From Asterias rubens (taxonomy: Eukaryota; Echinodermata; Asteroidea; Forcipulatida; Asteriidae), in NCBI RefSeq assembly GCF_902459465.1, contig NC_047076.1, positions 868,001 to 932,000 of the forward strand: DNA of 64,000 bases, in the 5' to 3' direction. Positions 1 through 10,800 of the stretch are shown here, in pieces. Every line of letters starts with the position of its first letter. Within the stretch, counting starts at the first letter, position 1. The notes below the pieces were generated by a model that was given only the letters and a program-made list of their open reading frames with translations, made no database searches and had not been told where the DNA came from. A program made the translations under genes and the position numbers.

Positions 1-159
1 TTCGTCTTATTAACTTCACTTCCGCTGAGTTCTGAATTGGTCTCAACGTTTCGGCTGGCTTGCTCTAGTATATAATGATACCTCACCATGCAATACCTCA
101 AGTCCCATATCATAGTTGTTATTACTAAAAATATTACAGTAAACACCAATAACACTTAC

Positions 160-3100
160 AGTTTACATCCGATGAGTAGAATCGGAGTCAAGAAGAACAT
201 AGCGGAGGACTTCTTGATCTTACCAACCATCCCGATTCCAAGGAAGAATAGAGCAGTAGCAGAGAATGAACTTGCGAGAACATTCAGGAAGCCGGCAATA
301 ATGGCAGGAAGCTTCTGAGAGAAGAGGAAGTTGCTACAGATCCCTAAGAAGACCATAATGATGATTGGATTAGTCAAGAGTCCCTTCATAGCTCGTCCAA
401 ACTGTCCCCAAAAAAATAATACAAAATAATTAGAACAAATATATAGGAGTAACATCATCCAAGAGTAAAGTTGGGGAAATAACCTAAAAATCAGTCTCAA
501 ATTGTTTTTAAAAGACAGTTTTATAAACAAATTTCTTAAAGGATATAAGCATAACAAACTATTTATATTGCTTACATGTAGCTTAATAAGGCAAGAGGTA
601 ATACCCCAAACCAAAAGTATATAAAATAGGCAACCAGTCAATTACTATACAATTTACATTGTTTGCTTAGCAATCATTTTTTGCCAAGCAGATTTTCTGC
701 TCAGAAAATGGGCTCAGAAATGTGTGTTTTGTTGACATAGAAAGACTCTGCAGGGACTAATGTTACATTGTGCATTGATATCTTAGGCCATTTTTTACTG
801 GCAAGTATTATTTATATTTGTAACATAATATTAATTAGATTTACCATGACGATATTAGAGCTTCGATGCGTTGCCTGCCTATTTCGCTGGATCTCCATGG
901 AGAGGAACCCAAATGGGTTTAAGATGGCTAAGGAGATGGGTCCAACTAGGTATAAGTAACTGACATATTCTGGGTGGTGGGTACTGTAGATGGCACTTAC
1001 TGTAATGAGAGAAAAATGGGTTTAAGATGAGAGGTGTTTAATCTCTAAGGAGAGGAACCCAAATGGGTTTAAGATGGCTTAGGAGATGGGTCCAACTAGG
1101 TATAAGTAACTGACATATTCTGGGTGGTGGGTACTGTAGATGGCACCGACTGTAATGTGAGAAAAATGGGTTTAAGATGAGAGGTGTTTAATCTCTAAGG
1201 AGAGGAACCCAAATGGGTTTAAGATGGCTTAGGAGATGGGTCCAACTAGGTATAAGTAACTGACATATTCTGGGTGGTGGGTACTGTAGATGGCACTGAC
1301 TGTAATGTGAGAAAAATGGGTTTAAGATGAGAGGTGTTTAATCTCTAAGGAGAGGAACCCAAATGGGTTTAAGATGGCTAGGAAGATGGGTCCAACTAGG
1401 TATAACTGACATATTCTGGGTGGAGGGTAGACTTGGTACTGTAGATGGCACAGATGAGTGGGGGTTCATCTTTGGAGATGAAGCAAGTTGAATGATAAGT
1501 ATGACGGCGTTTGTCTTTAATTTTTTACTGACTGGCCAGCTGGACTAGTGAGTTTGACATTCACTGTCAGCTTATTCATAAGGCAACGTTAAATGAAATA
1601 GAGGTGCTTTTCAAAATGTAGAGCAGGTAATCTTACATAAAATTAAGGTTTAACGAGAATGAGTTAACTTACTAATTGGATACCCAAGGGCAAAGTCGTT
1701 GCTTTGTGTGGCAAATATTGCAAAGATTCCTGCCCTCCCAAGATCCATGCGTCGACCAATAACCAGTGAAGCTAAGTACACTATTACAAATAGGATTGTT
1801 TTTGAGATCAAAATAGCACTCCAGAATAACCAGTTCACCTGAAAATGACAAGGGAAATTCACAATAAGATTCAAACTTAAAGCTGTTACTTGAACTATTT
1901 CAATAGGCTTAAAGGCACTGGACACCTTTGGTAATTGTCAAAGACCAGTCTTAATTCTCACTTGGTGTATATCAACATATGCATACATGTAAAATAACAA
2001 ATTTGTGAAAATTTGAACTTGATTCCGAGACCTCAAATACTAATTCTGAGGTCTCTTGAAATCAAATTCAAATATTTTAGTGGAAATTACTTCTTTCTCG
2101 AAAACCATGTTACTTCAGAGGGAGCCGTATCTCACAATGTTTTTTACTATCAACAGCTCTCCATTGCTTGTTACCAAGTAACTATTTTGGGTAATTACCA
2201 ATAGTGTCCAGTGCCTATAAATAGTGATCTGTGGTTTAAACAACAAGAAAGTTGAATCGTGTTTGGTTTGCGATAACACCATGTGTGTGTCTACCTGCTG
2301 GGTAGTTACATAACATGTCCTTTCTAATACTTGTCTTTCTATAGGCCTACTGCAACAGAGTAGACTTTTCTGAAAACAGGAGACTTCTTAAAAGGTTGAA
2401 AAACATGTTTAGGTTGACAAGAATTATGACAGTGATTAAAATTGTAATGGTAACTTAAAGTGCTTTCAAATTGTTTTTCTTTACCTTTTCCAGAAACACT
2501 TTGTGTTACTATTGCGGAATGAAGCTGATTAATTAAAAAAAAACGCACATTTGCTGGTGGGGGGGAGCTGTTTATGATAGACAATTTATGCATTATGCAT
2601 TTTATGCATTATGCAAGTCCCACTGCTAGAAAATATCATATGTTTCGAGAGTGAAGTCCGATCGTTAAACTATTGACATAAATGCAATTAATACATCCAA
2701 AGTTTTTCATAAAAGAGAATTTGTAAAAACACAATCTAACACTCCACCATGTTAGTGTCAATAACAAAAGCCAAAACAAACAAACTTGGAATGTAACTTC
2801 AGCTGAATTTAGCTTATATAACGACACTCTTTTGCGCTCAGGAATCATTAGTTCTAAAGGTCATAACAAAAACAAACAACAACAGATTTTTAGGTTTTTT
2901 AGCAAGTAGGTTATTTTTTGGTCTGCACAAGCATCAACGGTTAACTTACACAGTGCATTATATTCATACCATAAAGCCTGCAACTATACCTGGAAGACAT
3001 CTTAATTTTATGGCCTATAACTTTAGTGGCAGAATTCTGCACTTTTTACACGGTGCCTTTCAAAGCTTTTTTTTCAGTTCTTGCTGGAATGAGAGAGGGT

Positions 3101-3868
3101 TTCAATGTTAAATCTAGTTCTTGAGGGAAGGGGGGGGGGGGCTGGGGTTGGGGTGTGGGGGGGGGGGGGGGGTAAGGAATATTACTGGACACTGTATTTT
3201 GTTTGCATTACACCATAGGTCCTTTTGTAAGCAGTAATACTAATGGGCATCAGTTAATTATATTATTTGTTTGGATAGTAGGTACTTACAGAGGTGAGAT
3301 ATCCATACATGTAGGTTGGGGGAGTTCAATGGTCAATTTTGTGATTCAAGAACTACTTTATGGTTATAGTTAGGGTGGGGGTGGGGTGGGAAGGGCAGGG
3401 GGGGGGAGGATGCAAGTTGTTCCTTCTCCTTGCACTGTTGATGTTTTTGTTATGGTTGTTAGTTGGTACTGTTAGCAGTTTAAGGCCGTATCCGAGTTGG
3501 AGGATACAGCTACGGCTCTGGCTGTTGCCAAGGGTAATGCTCAAGGGCGTGCATTACTTCAACACATGATGACTCGGAAATCTAGCCATAGCCGGAGCTG
3601 TTGCCGCTTTTTCAGACACAACCTTATTCTCGTACATGTAAGTCATTATTCTTACTTTTTGGAAGTCCAATTCCACCATTGCTTTATAGACTAACGCTGG
3701 AAGAGCAAAATATGTGACATAATTTCCAAGACCCTTTGAGTTGGCCGGAGAAACTATGTGAGTTCTCCCGGCGATGTATCCAAGGAGGATGATTCCAAAA
3801 CATTCTAGAATGGCTGGATACAACTCGTTGAATGTCTCCGCAGTTGGAGACCCTGTGTTGTTATGCAT
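160..3868 (-). CDS. GPR155: GPR155 (LYCHOS), 5' coding exons, partial
   Basis: Lysosomal multi-pass membrane protein with an auxin-carrier-like transporter fold; the vertebrate protein senses lysosomal cholesterol and signals to mTORC1. Four exons read on the minus strand: 3868-3656, 1838-1673, 999-845, 401-160, all with GT-AG borders and matching phases (0, 1, 0, then 2 at the last donor). Family landmarks in order: LYPAILECFGIILLGYIAGR (first membrane helix), FATQSNDFALGYPI, YLYLVGPISLAILNPFGF, NPIIIMVFLGI and ALFFLGIGMVGKIKK. The start is the Met at 3868; an in-frame Met at 3904 would add 12 residues. The later transporter helices, the GPCR-like part and the DEP domain would lie beyond position 1. 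The exon at 845-999 is followed upstream by damaged tandem copies (see 901-1455). The identification is firm; the exact start is less sure. Confidence 0.88.
901..1455 (-). repeat. 150-bp tandem copies of a GPR155 exon fragment
   Basis: An exact 150-bp period ('agaggaaccc' at 901, 1051, 1201 and 1351). Each unit holds about 99 bp of the GPR155 exon at 845-999 plus about 51 bp of its upstream intron, including the splice acceptor. Only the first unit continues into an intact exon end with a donor at 844. In units 2 and 3 the reading frame is broken by TAA (TCC TTA became TCC TAA). Unit 4 has a 4-bp deletion and has lost the acceptor. Units 2 and 3 still carry an acceptor AG. Confidence 0.85.
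1910..2217. mobile_element. Foldback MITE, 'taaaggcactggacac' family
   Basis: A 308-bp inverted repeat in a GPR155 intron. It begins 'ttaaaggcactggacacc' and ends 'atagtgtccagtgccta'. The centre holds the inverted pair 'gagacctcaaatac' / 'ctgaggtctc'. A second full copy is at 39101-39483, and two ends lie near 51225-51300. Confidence 0.7.
3480..3626. mobile_element. Degenerate foldback of the 'aaggccgtgtc' family
   Basis: Imperfect inverted arms: 'ttaaggccgtatccgagttgg' at the left and a reverse match ending 'gacacaacctta' at the right, with 'tacagctacggc' / 'gccatagccggagctg' inside. It lies in the first GPR155 intron, about 30 bp past the donor of the first coding exon. Better preserved relatives are at 5617-5747 and 59742-59895. 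Confidence 0.55.
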
Positions 3869-4205
3869 TGTGACGATGTTAAGTCTGCGTTTAAAGAAAA
3901 TCAAATATTGAGGAGGGTTACGTTATCGCAACTACTAAAGGCCGTGAACTTCGCTCTTGAACTGGCAAAGCTAATTTGCTTTTGTAATGGGAACTTTTTT
4001 GAGGAAAATGTCAATTAGTATTGAAACTTAAGTAGTGGAGTGCCTTTATTTTGAAGAAAATAAATAAAAACAGAACATGAAAGCAATGTTTAATGAATTA
4101 TAATGAAAATAATGATATATAAAAACAACACTTAAAAATAAAATGAAATCACAAAATCACCGACGAGCTTATAGATTATAAATTAAATACAACACTACAA
4201 TAAAT

Positions 4206-4310
<105 letters not shown>

Positions 4311-4749
4311 CACGATAAACATCATTTTAAATACACTCTACCTAGAAAACTAAATCACAGCGCTCTCAAATATATTTAGAGGAAAATAAATAAAGAAATG
4401 AAAAATCAATTGAATTAAAATGAAATTAAATGAAAGCCACCTGATCCTGAATGCAATAAGTTGATTAATGTTGAAATAAATCAAGAAAGAATACATTATT
4501 TAGTAATAATATTAGAAATACAATTAATTTTAGTAAAATTTGGTTGGTAGGTAATCCTGTTTTTATCAAGGAAGAAATTTCATGCTCAACAAAGCAAATT
4601 TTTGTGCTTACAAATACAGGCTTTATGAAATTGGGCCATGGTTGTCACATTTTCCTCAAAACTCCATGTATGATGTTATAACAAATATTTACTTTTGAAG
4701 TAAAACAATCTAGTCACTCATTTCACTTCATCCATGATAATGTTCTTCT

Positions 4750-4801
4750 ACTTCTAGAAACTATAAGGCTCCCCTGTGAGCCTTTTATAGTTTCTAGAAG
4801 T
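4750..4801. repeat. Short perfect-stem inverted repeat
   Basis: The left arm 'acttctagaaactata' is matched in reverse by 'tatagtttctagaagt', with 'aaggctc' / 'gagcctt' extending the stem around a short loop. Confidence 0.8.
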
Positions 4802-5133
4802 AATGTTCTTCCTCCACACATATGCTCACTCAGCATGCTCAGATCATGGAGATCAAACTCCCACATAATAACCTTTTATTGTTGTTAAATATTACAATTA
4901 TATTAATTGTCTTGAACTCTTGATCATTCACCACAGTTAGTTATTTTCCCGAGTGTGAGTGTCATCCAACTTACTTGTCCGGGCGGGTTAGTAACGATCT
5001 GTCTCTCTCGATCGTGGAGCTAGCTCATGAGCTACGTCTTTTTGAACTCTACCTTCGTCATGCTTCCTCCATGCTCTAGCCTTCTGTACACCGCCGGCCC
5101 CCCTACCATCACCTGCTGTGTGTTAATAAATCG

Positions 5134-5600
5134 TTATATCACCCGATCGGAATTCTATTGCTATTGTTGTATAGTTGTAAAATTGCGTAACACGGGTATT
5201 GTTTATTTATAAAACTGTCAGACCATGGAGGTCAGGCTTTATCAAACAGCTTCAAGGTCGCACATCCTTCCTGCCTGGTCTCTCCTAATAACATTCCTTC
5301 CTCTTTGGACGAATAAATCGTACCACAGTCCCCTTTTGTGATGCAAAAACAGAGATCTTAATACTCTAAAATTTTAAGCACAGATGTCGTCTATATATAG
5401 TTGATCATCATTTATTCATCAGCAACCGGCAGGCGATCACATGCATTTTTGACATAAAATTATCACTAGAGGGCGCCCTTATTAAAATATCGTCAGAGCC
5501 GTATATTGGCTCTGAATATCGTAGACAAAAATATTGAACTGCGCCCTCTTGCGACAATATACAGAGAACAAGGCGCGCCATTTTGTCCTCCCCGACTGTA
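5134..5600 (+). mobile_element. Dispersed about 470-bp repeat, copy A
   Basis: Nearly the same sequence as 25427-25874, in the same orientation. Shared landmarks are 'cacccgatcggaattctat', 'gaccatggaggtcaggct', 'actagagggcgccctt' and 'aacaaggcgcgccatttt'. Copy A carries an extra palindromic segment of about 29 bp near 5490-5520 flanked by 'atatcg'. No coding capacity seen. It could be a solo LTR or another non-autonomous element; termini were not resolved. Confidence 0.75.
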
Positions 5601-5616
5601 CTGACCGACAAGACTA

Positions 5617-5747
5617 ATGCCGTGTCCGAAACGGCGACTTCGGCTACAGCTACGTCTAGATCAGCGCGTCTACCAGTGTTGAAGAATAGGCAGACGCGCG
5701 CGATCTAGCCGTAGCTGTAGCCGAAGTCGCCGTTTCGGACACGGCCT
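5617..5747. mobile_element. Foldback MITE, 'aaggccgtgtc' family, near-perfect
   Basis: Inverted arms of about 55 bp, left 'gccgtgtccgaaacggcgac' and right 'gtcgccgtttcggacacggc', with 'ggctacagctacg' / 'cgtagctgtagcc' inside. Relatives lie near 3480, 30678 and 59742. Confidence 0.85.
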
Positions 5748-6725
5748 TAATTCTTCGACGACCGACTTACTTGTTTGTCTCCCTCAACGTTCATTTACAA
5801 ATAGCAATTTCGCGCCAATTCAAAAAGGCTGACCAAGCACTGAAGTAAAGGATTTATCGCTAGCGGTGGAGACGGAACTTTAACTCGTTGTAATTGATGA
5901 AAACAAGGTTTATACGGAAACGTTTCAATATCATATGTGGTAACCCTTCTTCTCAGGTAAGAAAACAATTCAGTGGTTTTGGAGTTAGTTAACGCTAGAT
6001 AAATTGGTGGCGACATGCGGAAAATTATCATGAGGGTAAAATTTAATAAGTGCTGGCACAAGTGGCAGTTGCACTGGCACCATACACAAAAGTTTCCGTA
6101 TGGTGCCACCACTTTGTCATTCGATATGAAATATGCCGCAATGGAATGTGAATCTGTTGAAATAAATGGCTTGTTGCAGGTAAGATTTTTAGTTATGAAG
6201 CTTTGAAAATTTTCCGCCCCAGAAACGGGCCTTAATAATTAGGACTCTGTATCTGTGTACAGAGGAGAGTCCTAATTTAGGGCTATGGTGCCCTGTGCTT
6301 TTGTTGTGGTGCCCTCACTCTTCAAGGTTCCAATACAAAAGTACATTTTCCCCATAGAAGTGACCCTTACCAGTGACCCCTTGTTTCAATTTGTTATATT
6401 ATTTATCGATTTAATTTAATTTAACTTAATTTTTAATTTAAAATATTTGTTTTTCCTATTCTATTTATTTTTCTTGTGTTCTCTTGCTTTGTTTTTCCTT
6501 GAATCATCTTTTTGCCCTTGACTAGGTTCGTCTGTTTTTTGTAAGGACCCCAATGGAAATAAGTCTGTTATTGGCTTTTTTGGGCTATCCTTGGATAATT
6601 TTCTGCAGTATTTCTATCTTGTTTTTTTGTCTTTTCTCCTGTTGTTATGTACATGTTTGTATTTTGAGTATGTTCTTGCTGTGTTTTTATCCGAATAAAT
6701 TCAATCAATCAATCAATCAATCATA

Positions 6726-6910
6726 CCAGACCAGGGCCCAATTTCATAGAGAGAGCTGCTTAAGCAGAAAATATTGCTGAACAATTTTTCTGCTAAGGGA
6801 CTAAGCAGAAATGAGCAGGAAACCAGTCACAATTTGTTCGTGTGACATGGTATTTTAGCTGGTAACCAGAGTCCAGTTAGCATAATAATTTGTGCTTAAA
6901 GACCATACAA
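6726..6910 (+). mobile_element. 'gggcccaatttcat' interspersed repeat
   Basis: Begins 'gggcccaatttcatag', followed by 'gctgcttaagcagaaa', 'ctaagcagaaatgagcagg' and 'tagctggtaaccag'. Related sequence occurs at about 35105-35290, 60600-60745 and 62890-63065 in reverse orientation, and inside the 194-bp tandem units at 20421-20905. Confidence 0.7.
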
Positions 6911-7767
6911 AATACCCCCCTTCAGCCATCTACATTTAAAAGATCTGTATTTTAGTACCTTACCTTATTCCTAGATTTTTACACTCATCTTGTATTTGAG
7001 AAGAAAAAAAATTCGCAACATAAGGGCTTCCCCAAACACGAGCACCTTTCACCGATGGTGACAGCAAACATATTGCCAAAAATAGTGACGTGTCTGGACG
7101 TGTGGTTTCTTCGGGTTTATTCGCTGCCGCCTGCACACGACCCGCTAGTGCACAGCAATGGTCTGGTTGCCAAGCAATGCCCCTTCATGTACTTAGTTCA
7201 TCTCTCCATCTTTTGTTTTGTCTTGCTCTTTTTCGTAAAGGATTCCAAAGTACAGTGAACGGCAAAAGAGCGCCTTCCAGATGCGCAAGGAGGAAGGGGG
7301 GTCGTTCTTCATGGCCTCATTCCAAGAGAAACAACTGCTACTTGAGGAGAGGAAAGAAAACAGTAAGTAGAGACCTGCATCATACTGCCATCATATCGGT
7401 CATGTTCAATGTATCCAATAACAGTATTGAATGCTAATACTCATTGTACAAAAAGGAACCAGAGCATACATCTTCCAGCCTTGGTTTGGTTACATTGATT
7501 TCCATGGAAGAAAATCAAGATGGCCACACCATAATAAAAGTCTGTTGTATCTTACAATTTCATTATTGGCCTGTGGACATCCATTTCAATTTAAAACTGT
7601 GTGGAAATATTTGAGGTTTCTTATAAGTCTGTTCAATGAGAGGCGTCCTTGGGTCTCATATTTCAAACATAGCGCTCCAGGCATGCAACTCTTCCGCCGG
7701 TCCGCGGTTTACGCATTTTAGCGCTTTGCATCCTTTGGAAAAGGCGCTTTATAAATTCGGTTATTAT

Positions 7768-7815
7768 TATTAATTATTATTATTATTATTAATTATTATT
7801 AATTATTATTGTTTA
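7768..7815. repeat. (ATT)n microsatellite leading into the satellite
   Basis: ATT/AATTATT repeats directly before a short run of (GCTGTT)n at about 7820-7850, which grades into the 12-bp array. Confidence 0.85.
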
Positions 7816-7820
7816 TTACA

Positions 7821-7851
<31 letters not shown>

Positions 7852-7852
7852 T

Positions 7853-10800
7853 AGTATCAGTTGTAGTATCAGTTGTGGCATCAGTTGTGGCATCAGTTGT
7901 GGCATCAGTTGTGGCATCAGTTGTGGCATCAGTTGTGGCATCAGTTGTGGCATCAGTTGTGGCATCAGTTGTGGCATCAGTTGTGGCATCAGTTGTGGCA
8001 TCAGTTGTGGCATCAGTTGTGGCATCAGTTGTGGCATCAGTTGTGGCATCAGTTGCGGCATCAGTTGCGGCATCAGTTGCGGCATCAGTTGCGGCATCAG
8101 TTGCGGCATCAGTTGTAGCATCAGTTGCGGCATCAGTTGCGGCATCAGTTGCGGCATCAGTTGCGGCATCAGTTGCGGCATCAGTTGCGGCATCAGTTGC
8201 GGCATCAGTTGCGGCATCAGTTGCGGCATCAGTTGCGGCATCAGTTGCGGCATCAGTTGCGGCATCAGTTGCGGCATCAGTTGCGGCATCAGTTGCGGCA
8301 TCAGTTGTGGCATCAGTTGTGGCATCAGTTGTGGCATCAGTTGTGGCATCAGTTGTGGCATCAGTTGTGGCATCAGTTGTGGCATCAGTTGTTGCATCAG
8401 TTGTGGCATCAGTTGTGGCATCAGTTGTGGCAGCAGTTGTGGCATCAGTTGTGGCATCAGTTGTGGCATCAGTTGTGGCATCAGTTGTGGCATCAGTTGT
8501 GGCATCAGTTGTGGCATCAGTTGTGGCATCAGTTGTGGCATCAGTTGTGGCATCAGTTGTGGCATCAGTTGTGGCATCAGTTGTGGCATCAGTTGTGGCA
8601 TCAGTTGTGGCATCAGTTGTGGCATCAGTTGTGGCATCAGTTGTGGCATCAGTTGTGGCATCAGTTGTGGCATCAGTTGTGGCATCAGTTGTAGCATCAG
8701 TTGTAGCACCAGTTGTAGCACCAGTTGTAGCACCAGTTGTAGCACCAGTTGTAGCATCAGTTGTAGCATCAGTTGTAGCATCAGTTGTAGCATCAGTTGT
8801 AGCATCAGTTGTAGCATCAGTTGTAGCATCAGTTGTAGCATCAGTTGTAGCATCAGTTGTAGCATCAGTTGTAGCATCAGTTGTAGCATCAGTTGTAGCA
8901 TCAGTTGTAGCATCAGTTGTAGCATCAGTTGTAGCATCAGTTGTAGCACCAGTTGTAGCACCAGTTGTAGCATCAGTTGTAGCATCAGTTGTAGCATCAG
9001 TTGTAGCATCAGTTGTAGCATCAGTTGTAGTATCAGTTGTAGTATCAGTTGTAGTTTCAGTTGTAGTACCAGTTGTAGTACCAGTTGTAGTATCAGTTGT
9101 AGCATCAGTTGTAGTATCAGTTGTAGCATCAGTTGTAGCATCAGTTGTAGCATCAGTTGTAGCATCAGTTGTAGCATCAGTTGTAGCATCAGTTGTAGCA
9201 TCAGTTGTAGTATCAGTTGTAGCATCAGTTGTAGCATCAGTTGTAGTATCAGTTGTAGCATCAGTTGTAGCATCAGTTGTAGTATCAGTTGTAGCATCAG
9301 TTGTAGCATCAGTTGTAGCAACAGTTGTAGCATCAGTTGTAGCATCAGTTGTAGCATCAGTTGTAGCAACAGTTGTAGCATCAGTTGTAGCATCAGTTGT
9401 AGCATCAGTTGTAGCATCAGTTGTAGCATCAGTTGTAGCATCAGTTGTAGCATCAGTTGTAGTATCAGTTGTAGTATCAGTTGTAGTATCAGTTGTAGTA
9501 TCAGTTGTAGTATCAGTTGTAGCATCAGTTGTAGCATCAGTTGTAGTATCAGTTGTAGTATCAGTTGTAGTATCAGTTGTAGTATCAGTTGTAGGATCAG
9601 TTGTAGTATCAGTTGTAGCATCAGTTGTAGTATCAGTTGTAGTATCAGTTGTAGCATCAGTTGTTAGCATCAGTTGTAGCATCAGTTGTAGCATCAGTTG
9701 TAGGATCAGTTGTAGTATCAGTTGTAGCATCAGTTGTAGCATCAGTTGTAGCATCAGTTGTAGCATCAGTTGTAGCATCAGTTGTAGCATCAGTTGTAGC
9801 ATCAGTTGTAGCATCAGTTGTAGCATCAGTTGTAGTATCAGTTGTAGCATCAGTTGTAGCATCAGTTGTAGCATCAGTTGTAGCATCAGTTGTAGTATCA
9901 GTTGTAGTTTCAGTTGTAGCATCAGTTGTAGCATCAGTTGTAGCATCAGTTGTAGCATCAGTTGTAGCATCAGTTGTAGCATCAGTTGTAGCATCAGTTG
10001 TAGCACCAGTTGTAGCACCAGTTGTAGCACCAGTTGTAGCATCAGTTGTAGCATCAGTTGTAGCATCAGTTGTAGCATCAGTTGTAGCATCAGTTGTAGC
10101 ATCAGTTGTAGCATCAGTTGTAGCATCAGTTGTAGCATCAGTTGTAGCACCAGTTGTAGCACCAGTTGTAGCACCAGTTGTAGCACCAGTTGTAGCACCA
10201 GTTGTAGCACCAGTTGTAGCACCAGTTGTAGCATCAGTTGTAGCATCAGTTGTAGCATCAGTTGTAGCATCAGTTGTAGCATCAGTTGTAGCATCAGTTG
10301 TAGCATCAGTTGTAGCATCAGTTGTAGCATCAGTTGTAGCATCAGTTGTAGCATCAGTTGTAGCATCAGTTGTAGCATCAGTTGTAGCATCAGTTGTAGC
10401 ATCAGTTGTAGCATCAGTTGTAGCATCAGTTGTAGCATCAGTTGTAGCATCAGTTGTAGCATCAGTTGTAGCATCAGTTGTAGCATCAGTTGTAGCATCA
10501 GTTGTAGCATCAGTTGTAGCATCAGTTGTAGCATCAGTTGTAGCATCAGTTGTAGCACCAGTTGTAGCACCAGTTGTAGCACCAGTTGTAGCATCAGTTG
10601 TAGCACCAGTTGTAGCACCAGTTGTAGCACCAGTTGTAGCATCAGTTGTAGCATCAGTTGTAGCATCAGTTGTAGCATCAGTTGTAGCATCAGTTGTAGC
10701 ATCAGTTGTAGCATCAGTTGTAGCATCAGTTGTAGCATCAGTTGTAGCATCAGTTGTAGCATCAGTTGTAGCATCAGTTGTAGTACCAGTTGTAGCATCA

